Shown: positions 14,633-23,617, numbered from the stretch's first letter. The stretch: 48,283 bases of DNA from an uncultured Bacilli bacterium (GCA_947624085.1 CANQIK010000006.1:1-48283); one strand, 5' to 3'. Notes: a model not told the origin generated them from the sequence alone. A program made the numbers and translations.

Positions 14633-16564
14633 TTGAAAATTCTTAGAGAACTTACCAAAATAGGAATTTTTTGTTTTCTTTCTGTTGTCATTATAATAAT
14701 AGCCCTATATACTCATGCTTATTTATCTGAACCTATTAAGCTTACTACTATTGGAACATATAGCTTATATGATAAAAATGAAGACCTTGTTTATCAAGGA
14801 AGTGCCCAAAGTAAATGGGTTACTTTAGATGAAATATCTTCTTATATGAAAGACGCCGTAATATCAGTTGAAGATAAAAACTTTTATAATCATAATGGCT
14901 TTGACTATCTAAGAATTATAAAAGCTATGTTTACTAATATAAAAAATGGGCATATAACCGAAGGAGCTAGTACAATATCACAGCAATATGTAAAAAATGC
15001 TTATTTAGAGTTTGATCAAACTTGGTCACGAAAAATAAAAGAAGCTCTCATGACACTTAATCTTGAAGTTCATTATGATAAAGATACGATTCTTGAAGCC
15101 TATCTTAATACGATTAACTATGGTCAAGGATGTTATGGTATATATGATGCTGCTCATTACTATTTTAATAAAGAGCCTATAGATTTAACTCTTGAACAGT
15201 GCTTAATCCTTGCAGGAATACCTAAAAATCCTACTAACTATAATCCGGTTAATAATTATGAAAATGCTATTAAAAGAGCCAAAATAGTAGCTTTAACTAT
15301 GTATAAAAATAATAAAATAAGTGAAAATGATTATGCTAGTTTGTTTAAAGATAATATTCCTATTTATGCTTCTTATTCAGATAATGATTTAAAAACTTTA
15401 ATGTATTATCAACAAGCTGTTAAACAAGAACTGGAGGAAATACCCGGTATTTCTGATGAACTAATTCATTCAGGCAATCTAAAAGTATATACCACATTAG
15501 ATTTAGATATGCAAAGGTATTTAGAAGAGGGAGTTGATAAAAATATAACCGATGATAAATTGCAAACAGCAGGGGTTATTATTAATCCTCATGATGGGTC
15601 GGTTATGGCTTTAAGTGGCGGTCGTGATTATAAATTAAGTGAATATAATCGAGCTTTATACTCTAAAAGACAAGTAGGTTCTACCATGAAACCCTTTCTT
15701 TACTACACCGCTCTTGCAAATAATATGACTTCTTCTTCTACTTTTCTATCGCAAGAGACAACCTTTAATCTTGGCGAGGGACAAACTTATTCACCGAAAA
15801 ATTATGGCAATGTTTATGGCAATAAAGAAATCACTATGGCTGCCGCTATAGCTTATTCCGATAATATTTATGCAGTTAAAACAAATTTGTTTTTGGGGGT
15901 TGATGAATTAATAAATACCGCTAAATTATGTGGTATTGAAGCTAATTTAAAACCGGTTGCTTCTTTAGCTTTAGGAACAAGCGAAATAAATTTAATTGAT
16001 TTTGCAAGGGGTTATACTACTTTTGCAAGCGGAGGATATAGAAGAAATATTCATTTTATCACCAAGGTTGAAAATGAACAAGGTGATATCTTATATGAAT
16101 ATGAACCGGACTATGATTTAGTTTTAAATCCTAATTATGTATACATCTTAAATGAATTACTAACTAGTCCTGTTAAATCTGCTTTTATTGATTATAATGT
16201 TCCTACGGGGATAAATGTAGCTGCTAAATTAACAAGAAAATATGCCGTTAAAACTGGAACAACTGATACTGATTATTGGGTAGTAGGCTATAATCCTGAT
16301 ATCTTAATGGTGTCTTGGGCAGGTTATGATGACAATTCAGCTCTTCCAGTAGCTTTAGGCTTAGAAGTTAAAAACGCATGGGTTGATACCATTGAGTCAT
16401 TTAATCCTAAAGAAAGTCCTTGGTATGAAATGCCTGATAATGTTGTAGGAATGCCTTTAAACGCCGTAGATGGAACTCCTACTACTGATAGTAGTAAGAT
16501 GAATATGTTTTATTATTTAAGAGGTAGTGAGCCGGCGTATAATATTGAAGTTGTAGAAAAATAA
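14633..16564 (+). CDS. Class A penicillin-binding protein (bifunctional transglycosylase/transpeptidase)
   Basis: Class A PBPs polymerise lipid II into glycan and cross-link the peptides outside the membrane. The 643-residue protein has one N-terminal membrane helix (about residues 11-30), a GT51 domain with the catalytic E80 in SVEDKNFYNHNG and GASTISQQ (111-118), and a transpeptidase domain with STMK (S350 nucleophile, K353), SDN (409-411) and KTGT (540-543). All catalytic motifs are intact. It is shorter than Bacillus PBP1 and lacks a long C-terminal tail. It starts with TTG, preceded by GGGTGA. It is transcribed toward the origin, opposite to its neighbours, and is convergent with noc over a shared terminator. 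Confidence 0.95.
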   Translation: MKILRELTKIGIFCFLSVVIIIIALYTHAYLSEPIKLTTIGTYSLYDKNEDLVYQGSAQSKWVTLDEISSYMKDAVISVEDKNFYNHNGFDYLRIIKAMFTNIKNGHITEGASTISQQYVKNAYLEFDQTWSRKIKEALMTLNLEVHYDKDTILEAYLNTINYGQGCYGIYDAAHYYFNKEPIDLTLEQCLILAGIPKNPTNYNPVNNYENAIKRAKIVALTMYKNNKISENDYASLFKDNIPIYASYSDNDLKTLMYYQQAVKQELEEIPGISDELIHSGNLKVYTTLDLDMQRYLEEGVDKNITDDKLQTAGVIINPHDGSVMALSGGRDYKLSEYNRALYSKRQVGSTMKPFLYYTALANNMTSSSTFLSQETTFNLGEGQTYSPKNYGNVYGNKEITMAAAIAYSDNIYAVKTNLFLGVDELINTAKLCGIEANLKPVASLALGTSEINLIDFARGYTTFASGGYRRNIHFITKVENEQGDILYEYEPDYDLVLNPNYVYILNELLTSPVKSAFIDYNVPTGINVAAKLTRKYAVKTGTTDTDYWVVGYNPDILMVSWAGYDDNSALPVALGLEVKNAWVDTIESFNPKESPWYEMPDNVVGMPLNAVDGTPTTDSSKMNMFYYLRGSEPAYNIEVVEK

Positions 16565-16569
16565 GTATT

Positions 16570-16602
16570 AAAAAAGTCTCAATTTTCTGAGGCTTTCTTT
16601 AT
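16570..16602. terminator. Bidirectional terminator between the PBP gene and noc
   Basis: AGTCTCA (16575-16581), loop ATTTTC, TGAGGCT (16588-16594). The minus strand is followed by six T, the plus strand by TTCTTT. The noc TGA stop lies at the start of the minus-strand 3' arm. Confidence 0.8.
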
Positions 16603-18042
16603 TGTTATAGCAATTATTACTTGATCTCCTAAATCATTTTTAGCGATGTTTATAGGAACATTTTCACTTTTTAACTTGTCGACCAAAGAATTAATTTGCT
16701 CGATAGCGCTATCATTATTTGTTTCTTTTTTAGGAGGCTCGAAATCAAGACTATCTAAAAACTCGACATCTTCTTGTGGTGTTTCTACAGTATCCGTAGC
16801 TATTTCTGTATTTTCTTCGGCAGAAGATTCTTGTTCTGGTTCAACAATTAAATCTATTGGATCTACCTTTTCAGTTGGTGGTACATTTTTAAATGGGTTA
16901 TTATCACTATTTGCCGGCTCGCTTATATCTTCTTCATCATTTTTTATATTATTAAAGATATTCGAAAAAGAATCTATAGGATTACTTTGCGGTTTTATAA
17001 CGGCATTACTATCTATTTTAGGTATATCACTTGGACCGATTTCTGGTTTATTTTCACTAGCTAAATTTTCTGTATTACTTGATACATCAATCGTACCACC
17101 AAGGATTTGCTCAGGCGCACTAGAAAAAGTAATATCTTTTTGTTCTTCTATTTTATCCGCTTTATTTACTTGCGTATCAACACCAGTAGTATTAGCAAAT
17201 GGCGAATCATTATTTTGAAAACCATCAAAAGGGTTAATAGCTTCCGTCATTTCCATATTTGCAGATTCAGCTTCCAAATTATTAAAGAATCTATTTTGTT
17301 GTCTTTGGCCTAAATTAATTGCCCCTTGTTGAAAGGAATTTTGATTAGTCGGTTTTTGAATAGCAGCCGGGATGCCTAAAGGTTTAATATCTTCTGCTTG
17401 ACCTCTAACTTCTTCAATATTAATATTTTGCACACCATTAGGATGGGTATCTTTTATAATATCATCTAATTGTCTTACGGTTAATCTTTCCGTGATTATC
17501 CTTTTCATAAGATTTAGTTGTTCATCAACATCTTTTATTTTTAATAAACTTCTCGCGTGTCTTTCCGAAATTTTATTATCCATAACAGCTTTTTGAACTT
17601 CCTCGGGCAAAGTTAATAATCGAAGTTTATTAGAAATAGCACTTTGAGATAAGCCCATTTTTCGTGCTAATTGATCTTGGGACATATACCCTTGATCTAA
17701 TAATGCCTTATATGATTTAGCTTCTTCAATAGCCGTTAAGTCTTTTCTTTGTACATTTTCCACGATAGCAGCCTCCGCACTTGTTTTATCATCCGCTCTA
17801 GATATAACCGCGGGAACTGTAGCTAATCCCGCCATCGTCGCGGCTTTATATCTTCTTTCTCCAGCGATAATTTCATACTTATCGCCTACTTTTCTAAGCA
17901 CCAAAGGTTGTATTATGCCATGTTGCTTTATCGAATCAGATAACTCTTGCAATGAATTATCCTCAAAAACCAATCGTGGTTGAAAACGATTGGGAATGAT
18001 ATCTTCGACAGCAACTTGTAAAACACTAGATTCAAAATCCAT
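16579..18042 (-). CDS. noc: Nucleoid occlusion protein Noc (ParB family) with a long disordered linker
   Basis: ParB-family CTPase and DNA clamp. The N-terminal part has IIPNRFQPR, GERRYKAA (61-68) and ENVQRKDL (95-102), and an HTH at about 121-145. The residues that separate Noc from ParB specificity (R/T/A/G in ParB, Q/K/K/R in Noc) are Q133, K139, T144 and R161, so this is Noc-like at three of four. That fits its place after mnmE-mnmG-rsmG and the Noc-type sites at 18128-18141 and 36005-36018. Unlike Bacillus Noc it lacks an N-terminal amphipathic membrane helix; an in-frame stop 21 bases upstream rules out a longer start. Residues about 205-445 are acidic, Asn/Gln/Ser-rich and probably disordered, before a short C-terminal dimerisation-like segment. 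soj and spo0J are absent next to it. Confidence 0.88.
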   Translation of the reverse strand: MDFESSVLQVAVEDIIPNRFQPRLVFEDNSLQELSDSIKQHGIIQPLVLRKVGDKYEIIAGERRYKAATMAGLATVPAVISRADDKTSAEAAIVENVQRKDLTAIEEAKSYKALLDQGYMSQDQLARKMGLSQSAISNKLRLLTLPEEVQKAVMDNKISERHARSLLKIKDVDEQLNLMKRIITERLTVRQLDDIIKDTHPNGVQNINIEEVRGQAEDIKPLGIPAAIQKPTNQNSFQQGAINLGQRQQNRFFNNLEAESANMEMTEAINPFDGFQNNDSPFANTTGVDTQVNKADKIEEQKDITFSSAPEQILGGTIDVSSNTENLASENKPEIGPSDIPKIDSNAVIKPQSNPIDSFSNIFNNIKNDEEDISEPANSDNNPFKNVPPTEKVDPIDLIVEPEQESSAEENTEIATDTVETPQEDVEFLDSLDFEPPKKETNNDSAIEQINSLVDKLKSENVPINIAKNDLGDQVIIAITIKKASEN

Positions 18043-18071
18043 TACTTCGAGCCCCTTTTTCTACTATAACT

Positions 18072-18100
18072 ATAATAACTTATATTTATTTATTTTGCAA
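18072..18100 (-). promoter_or_regulatory. Promoter of noc
   Basis: Minus strand TTGCAA (18095-18100), 17-base spacer, TATTAT (18072-18077). The same box pair and spacing occur at the SRP RNA promoter. The Noc-like site lies about 28 bases upstream of the -35. Confidence 0.65.
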
Positions 18101-18112
18101 TTAAATTATGTC

Positions 18113-18141
18113 ATTTCCCAACAGAAATTTTCCTGGGAAAT
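18113..18141. promoter_or_regulatory. Noc-binding-site-like palindrome upstream of noc
   Basis: TTTTCCTGGGAAAT (18128-18141) matches 12 of 14 bases of the Noc site ATTTCCCGGGAAAT. An ATTTCCC half-site stands at 18113-18119. Another ATTTCCCGG at 18156-18164 is part of the rsmG terminator and may be coincidental. Likely roles are loading Noc or autoregulation. Confidence 0.55.
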
Positions 18142-18142
18142 T

Positions 18143-18164
18143 AAAAACCGAGATTATTTCCCGG
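18143..18164 (-). terminator. Short intrinsic terminator after rsmG
   Basis: Minus-strand CCGGG (18160-18164), loop AAATAAT, CTCGG (18148-18152), followed by five T. It ends the mnmE-mnmG-rsmG transcript just before the noc promoter. Confidence 0.6.
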
Positions 18165-18175
18165 CTTTAGCAAAA

Positions 18176-18883
18176 TTATTTTTTAACCCATCTTTTATGT
18201 CTTTTTAAAATAGTATTATAATCAAGTATATTAAGTGGATCATCACGTTTTAACAGTACTAAATTACGTTCATCTTCTGTATGAGGGAGTGTAAATTTAA
18301 CTACGTCATAGGATTTTATGCCTAATTCTTTTTGATGGTCTATTAAAACTTTATGTTCCTCTATAAAAGAGCCTTTCATTAATATGACAACACCATCTTT
18401 TTTTATTAATGGAAGTGTTAATGAAGATATAATATCAATAAAGGCAACAGCTCGTGATACACATATATCAAACTTGCCATAATGCGTCTTAGCAAAGTCT
18501 TCTGCCCTGCTGTTAACCGCTTCAATATCTTGTAAATTTAACTTTGTAATAAGTTCTTGTAAAAATGCTATCTTTTTATTATTACTATCCAAAAGCGTAA
18601 CTTTAAGACTAGGAAATATTATTTTTAATACTACTCCTGGGAAGCCTGCGCCTGTTCCAACGTCAATTAAAGATTGATTATCAAGGCTTACAGCTTTAAC
18701 AATAGTCAAACTATCATAAAAATGCTTTAAATAAACATCTTCTTTTTGCGTTATTGCAGTGAGATTAGTATGCGCATTATAGTCAACCAAAAAATTATAA
18801 TATTCTTCTAAAAGTTCTTCTTGCTTCGTTGTTATGTTTACATTTAATTTAGCTAATTCTACTTTAAATTCTTCTATTTTCAT
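18176..18883 (-). CDS. rsmG: 16S rRNA (guanine527-N7)-methyltransferase
   Basis: RsmG (GidB) methylates G527 of 16S rRNA; loss gives low-level streptomycin resistance in other bacteria. The 235-residue Rossmann methyltransferase has YLKHFYDSL, the SAM-binding LIDVGTGAGFPGVVLK, LLDSNNKK, and SRAVAF. Its ATG overlaps the mnmG TGA by four bases (ATGA), indicating coupled translation. Confidence 0.96.
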   Translation of the reverse strand: MKIEEFKVELAKLNVNITTKQEELLEEYYNFLVDYNAHTNLTAITQKEDVYLKHFYDSLTIVKAVSLDNQSLIDVGTGAGFPGVVLKIIFPSLKVTLLDSNNKKIAFLQELITKLNLQDIEAVNSRAEDFAKTHYGKFDICVSRAVAFIDIISSLTLPLIKKDGVVILMKGSFIEEHKVLIDHQKELGIKSYDVVKFTLPHTEDERNLVLLKRDDPLNILDYNTILKRHKRWVKK

Positions 18884-20745
18884 TTTTTACCATACTCTTT
18901 TTTTAAATATATTAATAAAATACTTATGTCCGTTGGATTTACCCCACTTATTCGCGAAGCACCTGCAATCGTAAGAGGTCTAATTATGCTTAATTTTTGC
19001 CTTGCTTCACTAGCCATATTTTTAATTTTATTATAATCTATATCACCAGGAATTTTCTTTTCTTCCATTTTATCAAGCTTTTCTTTTTCTTTTAAAGCAT
19101 TTTTAATATATCCCTCATATTTATATTCAATCTCGACTTGATTTTTTACATCTTCATTAAAAGCACTTAAATCAAGAAATCTTTCGACTATCTTCATATT
19201 AAACTCTGGACGCTTCAAAAGAATATCATAACTATAGTTACCCGCGGGAACACTAATATTATTATCCTCTAAAAACTTTTTCGTTTCAGGAGTTATTTTA
19301 AGATGATTAGTTTTTAAAACTTCTTTTAATCTAGCAATATTTGTAAGTTTATCTTTTAATCTTGTATATTTTTCTTCAGCTATCGCGCCTTTTTCATAAG
19401 CTAAAGGTGTAAGTCTAATATCAGCATTATCGTGACGAAGAAGGAGTCTAAATTCGGCCCGAGAAGTTAACATACGATAGGGATCGGTTATACCTTTAAG
19501 CACTAAATCGTCTATTAATACTCCTATATAAGCACTTGATCTTTTTAATATTAAAGGTTCTTTATTTTCCAGTTTTAAAGAGGCATTTATACCCGCGATT
19601 AAGCCTTGTCCGGCCGCTTCTTCATAGCCTGATGTCCCATTAATTTGCCCAGCAGTAAAAAGATTTGTAATTACTTTTGTTTCTAATGACGCATTAATTT
19701 GCATAGGATCTATAGCATCATATTCTATTGCATAAGCATATTTCGATATTATAGCATTTTCTAACCCATCTAAAGAATGAACCATTTCTTCTTGAACATC
19801 CCGAGGCATAGAGGTTGAAAAGCCTTGAAGATACCATTCATCATAATAAAGACTTTCCGGCTCTAAAAATAATTGATGTCTTTCTTTATCAGCAAAACGC
19901 ACTATTTTATCTTCTATAGACGGACAATACCTAGGTCCAACACCTGTGGCATAGCCTCCATACATGGCACTTTTTTTAAGATTATCTTTTATTATTTGAT
20001 GAGTTTTAGCATTGGTGTATACTAAATAACATTTTTGTTGGTCATTTTTATCATATAATGGCCCATTATCAAAAGAAAAAGTCCAATTTTCATCATCACC
20101 TAGCTCGGGTTTTAATTTACTAAAATCTATACTAGAGGCCTTGATACGTTGAGGAGTTCCTGTCTTGAGCCTTTTAATGTTAAAGCCTAACTCCTTAAGT
20201 TTAAAAGATAAATTGTTACTTCTTTTTTCCCCATGTGGACCACTTGGCGTATTTTCACTACCAATTAATATATTGGCATTCAAATAGGTTCCGGTTGTTA
20301 ATATAACAGCTTTACTATTTATTTTTGTACCATCATCAAGAATTACGCCACAAACTTTGGCATTTTCAATAATAAGGTCCTCTACCATTCCTTGCCGGAG
20401 TTCTAAATTAGGGGTTTCATCTAAATATTTACGCATCACTTGAGGGTAAATTCTTTTATCAGCTTGGGCTCTTAATGATCTTACAGCAGGCCCTTTAGAA
20501 TTGTTTAACATTTTAATTTGAAAATGGGAACGATCGGCCACTTTACCCATTAAGCCACCTAAAGCATCTATTTCTCTAACTATAATACCCTTAGCACTTC
20601 CCCCAATTGAGGGATTACAAGGCATATCCGCTAAATTAGCAATATTTGATGTTAAAAGTAAGGTTTTATGGCCCATAAAGGCACTAATATGAGCAGCCTC
20701 ACACCCAGCGTGGCCTGCCCCTACTACTATAATATCGTAATTCAT
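18880..20745 (-). CDS. mnmG: tRNA uridine 5-carboxymethylaminomethyl modification enzyme MnmG
   Basis: With MnmE, this FAD enzyme builds the cmnm5 group on U34 of several tRNAs. The 621-residue protein has the FAD-binding DIIVVGAGHAGCEAA at the start, MPCNPSIGGSAKG, the catalytic-cysteine region PRYCPSIEDK, and a C-terminal helical domain ending ASRISGVNPTDISILLIYLK. I chose the ATG at 20743-20745, which has GGGGAGGTGA upstream; the frame runs 26 codons further into the end of mnmE. The gap to mnmE is 13 bases. Confidence 0.97.
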   Translation of the reverse strand: MNYDIIVVGAGHAGCEAAHISAFMGHKTLLLTSNIANLADMPCNPSIGGSAKGIIVREIDALGGLMGKVADRSHFQIKMLNNSKGPAVRSLRAQADKRIYPQVMRKYLDETPNLELRQGMVEDLIIENAKVCGVILDDGTKINSKAVILTTGTYLNANILIGSENTPSGPHGEKRSNNLSFKLKELGFNIKRLKTGTPQRIKASSIDFSKLKPELGDDENWTFSFDNGPLYDKNDQQKCYLVYTNAKTHQIIKDNLKKSAMYGGYATGVGPRYCPSIEDKIVRFADKERHQLFLEPESLYYDEWYLQGFSTSMPRDVQEEMVHSLDGLENAIISKYAYAIEYDAIDPMQINASLETKVITNLFTAGQINGTSGYEEAAGQGLIAGINASLKLENKEPLILKRSSAYIGVLIDDLVLKGITDPYRMLTSRAEFRLLLRHDNADIRLTPLAYEKGAIAEEKYTRLKDKLTNIARLKEVLKTNHLKITPETKKFLEDNNISVPAGNYSYDILLKRPEFNMKIVERFLDLSAFNEDVKNQVEIEYKYEGYIKNALKEKEKLDKMEEKKIPGDIDYNKIKNMASEARQKLSIIRPLTIAGASRISGVNPTDISILLIYLKKEYGKK

Positions 20746-20758
20746 ACACTCACCTCCC

Positions 20759-22102
20759 CTACTTTCCAACACAAAAATCTTGGAATAATCTGTCAATAAC
20801 AGCCTCATCATAAGTATCGCCAATAATTTGGCCTAAATAATCAAAGCAACTTTTTAAATTACTTTCAATCATATCAACAGGTATGCCGTCATCTAAGTTT
20901 TTTAAGCCATCCCTTAATGCTGTAGACGCTTTATTTATAAGATCTGTTTGTCTTGCATTAGATAAGTATGTTAAATCTTTATTTATATTATTAATATCAA
21001 AATATTCAATCAGTTTATTCTTAAGCTCATCTAACCCGTTTAGCTCTTTAGTATTGCCAAAAACGATGGGTAAATCGGTGGCAATTTGTTGCTCAATTAA
21101 GGAATCATTTTTATTAACAAAAATAATGGTTTTATCCTTAGGCACCGTATTAAGTAAAGAGGCATCTTCTTCATCAATTGGTTTTGCGCCATCTAATACT
21201 AATAAAACCACATCAGCATTAGAAATAGATTCTTTGCTTTTTTGAACACCAAGACTTTCTACAACATCATCAGTTTCATGAATACCTGCCGTATCTATTA
21301 GGGTAACTTCAATGCCATTAAGGGAAATGGTGCCTTCAATAATATCCCTTGTGGTTCCGGCAATATCCGTAACAATAGCTTTTTCTTCATCAAGTAAATG
21401 ATTTAAAATACTACTTTTGCCAACATTAGGCTTACCGACAATAGCAACTTTTAGGCCGTTATTAACAATACGTCCATATTTAGCACCCTTTACTAAACTT
21501 TTTAACTCCTGCTCAATAGGCGTAAGTTTATTTTTTAATAAATTCTTTGTTATAACTAAATTATCAGTATATTCAGGATAATCAATATTAACTTCAATAT
21601 TAGCCATTAATGATAACAGCATATCCCGGATATTAACTATTTTTTTAGTTAAATTACCTCCTAGTTGATTTAACGATAGTTTTCTTTTAGAATCACTTTT
21701 AGCCTTAATTAACTCCCCTACTGCCTCAGCCTCTAATAGATTAATTCTACCATTTAAATATGCTCTTTTAGTAAATTCACCAGGTTCAGCAAGCCGACAA
21801 CCATTTTTTAAAAGTAACTCTAATACTTTATTTGTAGTATTAAGACCACCATGACAATTTATTTCGATTATATCTTCTTTAGTATAGGTTTTAGGAGCTT
21901 TCATAAGCATAAGCAATACTTCATCTATTTGTTCATTTTCACTTACTATATGGCCATATTTAATAGTGTGAGAGGCCATTGCTCTTATATCACGAGAAAA
22001 AATACTATTAACGATTTCAATAGCTTGAGGTCCACTTATTCTAATTATTGATATCGCACCAACACCAAGTGATGTGGCAATAGCACAAATTGTATCTTCC
22101 AT
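20759..22102 (-). CDS. mnmE: tRNA modification GTPase MnmE
   Basis: MnmE is the GTPase partner of MnmG. The 447-residue protein has the N-terminal folate-binding domain (IRISGPQA; INCHGG near residue 83), a helical domain interrupted by the G domain with GKPNVGKSSIL (G1), DIAGTTRD (G2), DTAGI (G3) and NKND (G4), and the C-terminal catalytic cysteine in the final CVGK. AAAGG precedes the ATG. A strong promoter drives mnmE-mnmG-rsmG. Confidence 0.97.
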   Translation of the reverse strand: MEDTICAIATSLGVGAISIIRISGPQAIEIVNSIFSRDIRAMASHTIKYGHIVSENEQIDEVLLMLMKAPKTYTKEDIIEINCHGGLNTTNKVLELLLKNGCRLAEPGEFTKRAYLNGRINLLEAEAVGELIKAKSDSKRKLSLNQLGGNLTKKIVNIRDMLLSLMANIEVNIDYPEYTDNLVITKNLLKNKLTPIEQELKSLVKGAKYGRIVNNGLKVAIVGKPNVGKSSILNHLLDEEKAIVTDIAGTTRDIIEGTISLNGIEVTLIDTAGIHETDDVVESLGVQKSKESISNADVVLLVLDGAKPIDEEDASLLNTVPKDKTIIFVNKNDSLIEQQIATDLPIVFGNTKELNGLDELKNKLIEYFDINNINKDLTYLSNARQTDLINKASTALRDGLKNLDDGIPVDMIESNLKSCFDYLGQIIGDTYDEAVIDRLFQDFCVGK

Positions 22103-22124
22103 AAACTGCCTTTCTTCGTGTAAG

Positions 22125-22153
22125 ATTATAGCATGGATACTTTAAGTTGTAAA
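22125..22153 (-). promoter_or_regulatory. Promoter of mnmE-mnmG-rsmG
   Basis: Minus strand TTTACA (22148-22153), 17-base spacer ending TGC (extended -10), TATAAT (22125-22130). Confidence 0.8.
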
Positions 22154-22177
22154 TTAATGAAAAAATTTGATAAATTG

Positions 22178-22189
22178 CTTTAGCTAAAG
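22178..22189. promoter_or_regulatory. Palindrome between divergent promoters
   Basis: CTTTAGCTAAAG is a perfect 12-base palindrome lying between the mnmE promoter and the promoter of the SH3-domain gene. It could be an operator, or chance in AT-rich DNA. Confidence 0.25.
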
Positions 22190-22202
22190 TATTAAACTCT
22201 GT

Positions 22203-22231
22203 TTGTATTTTTATATAACGTATGATATAAT
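22203..22231 (+). promoter_or_regulatory. Promoter of the SH3-domain gene
   Basis: TTGTAT (22203-22208), 17-base spacer, TATAAT (22226-22231), 27 bases before the ATG. Confidence 0.7.
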
Positions 22232-22258
22232 TTTCGATGTAAAAAGTAGTGAGTAGAT

Positions 22259-22963
22259 ATGAAAAAGAAAAAAAAGATTCCTTGGTTTTTAATAATTATT
22301 GGCATAGTTTTACTTGGAGGTTTAGGCTACTTTGGCTATAAAAAATGGCAAGATAGTAAAGCTTTTAAAATCCAAATAATAATTGATGAAATAAATGTCC
22401 GGCTTGAACCTACCTTATATAGTAATCAAATTGGTACCGTAAAAAAAGACCAAGTATATAAAGTACTTGATATTAATTTAGAAGATAAAAGGTATGTATG
22501 GTACCAAATTAAGATGGAAAATGGTGATTATGGATGGGTTGCTACGGGAAGAAATAATCGCTATGTTAAAGAAATAAATAATCCTGATGGTAATGGCGAT
22601 GATGATTTTGAAGCTGATTATGCAAATCCTAAAATAATATTTTATGAAAATGAAATAACTTTTGACGATATGGATTCTATAAATTATGATCATGTTACTG
22701 TAACAGATGATTCCGATTGTGAATTAATTGCTAAGAAAAAATACAAAAAAGCCAAAGAAGAAAATCCTGATACCAAATATTGTCAAATATCACATGAAAT
22801 ATATTATGAAGCTGAACCTAAAGATTCTATTATTCCTCAATATTGGATACGATACACTGTAGTTGATGAATCAGGAAAATCAGCATCTAAAGTACAAAAA
22901 ATATTATTTATTAAAAAACCCGCTCCGGATAGCGTTAATAAATTTGAAGATATGCCTCAATAA
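22259..22963 (+). CDS. Membrane-anchored bacterial SH3-domain protein
   Basis: The 234-residue protein has a lysine-rich start, one membrane helix (about residues 10-27) and an extracellular bacterial SH3 (SH3b) domain at about 38-100, seen in INVRLEPTLYSNQIGTV and WYQIKMENGDYGWVATG. SH3b domains commonly bind cell-wall peptides. A short acidic linker follows, and then a beta-rich C-terminal region (about 125-225, with two cysteines near 153 and 175) of unknown type, perhaps Ig-like. No enzyme domain is seen. It is inserted head-on between mnmE and jag, where Bacillus has nothing, with its own promoter and terminator. A wall-sensing or scaffold role is inference. Confidence 0.75.
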   Translation: MKKKKKIPWFLIIIGIVLLGGLGYFGYKKWQDSKAFKIQIIIDEINVRLEPTLYSNQIGTVKKDQVYKVLDINLEDKRYVWYQIKMENGDYGWVATGRNNRYVKEINNPDGNGDDDFEADYANPKIIFYENEITFDDMDSINYDHVTVTDDSDCELIAKKKYKKAKEENPDTKYCQISHEIYYEAEPKDSIIPQYWIRYTVVDESGKSASKVQKILFIKKPAPDSVNKFEDMPQ

Positions 22964-22986
22964 GCTATAGCAATATAGCTTTTTTT
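22962..22986 (+). terminator. Terminator of the SH3-domain gene
   Basis: AAGCTATA (22962-22969), loop GCAA, TATAGCTT (22974-22981), then T-run; begins at the stop codon. Confidence 0.8.
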
Positions 22987-22990
22987 CATG

Positions 22991-23013
22991 AAAAAAAGAG
23001 TATTTCTACTCTT
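22991..23013 (-). terminator. Terminator of the rpmH-rnpA-yidC-jag operon
   Basis: Minus-strand AAGAGTA (23007-23013), loop GAAA, TACTCTT (22996-23002), followed by a T-run. The 5' arm overlaps the jag TAG stop. Confidence 0.85.
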
Positions 23014-23617
23014 CTGTTGGACTTATAACAACATGACGATGAGGATCTTGCCCCTCGCTTTTAGTTGTAACCCCTTTAAAGTTTGTTAGGACATTATGAA
23101 CTATTCTTCTTTCATAAGGGTTCATATTCTCCATTGCTGCTGAGACTTTAGTCCTTTTTACTTCTCTAGCGGTTTGTTTGGCTATTCTTTCAATTATAGC
23201 TACTTTTTTATCTTTATAATTCTCTACGTCTAAAGATACAGAAAAATATATTCCGGTTTCTAATTGAACTTTATGTTTAACAATAGTTTCTAATGCTCTT
23301 AAAGTATTACCATTATGTCCTATTAAAATATTATTGTTATCCGAATACATTTTAATAACTACTCTATCATCTTGTTTTTTGACTTCAAAGCTTACTTCTA
23401 ACCCTAAGTTATTAATGACTTCTTTTAAATAGTCTTTAATAAAGGAATAAATATCTTCTTTTTTATAAACTATTACCTCGGTTGTTTCTCCTTTAAATAA
23501 GGCTTTTTTAGTTTCGCCTGTTTTGTATATCACATCATCTTTAGTTAAATTATTTTCCTCAAGGACTGCCTCTAAAGCATCATCAAAAGTTTTACCTACC
23601 TTACTTATTCCTTCCAT
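23006..23617 (-). CDS. jag: RNA-binding protein Jag (KhpB/EloR)
   Basis: Jag/KhpB binds RNA, usually with KhpA, and affects cell elongation in Gram-positives. The 203-residue protein has an N-terminal Jag-N domain (residues 1-50), a type II KH domain with the GHNGNTLRALE loop (about 105-115), and a C-terminal R3H domain with AAMENMNPYERRIVHNVL and DPHRHVVI. It overlaps yidC by 17 bases, keeping the classic yidC-jag pair downstream of rnpA. Confidence 0.95.
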   Translation of the reverse strand: MEGISKVGKTFDDALEAVLEENNLTKDDVIYKTGETKKALFKGETTEVIVYKKEDIYSFIKDYLKEVINNLGLEVSFEVKKQDDRVVIKMYSDNNNILIGHNGNTLRALETIVKHKVQLETGIYFSVSLDVENYKDKKVAIIERIAKQTAREVKRTKVSAAMENMNPYERRIVHNVLTNFKGVTTKSEGQDPHRHVVISPTEE

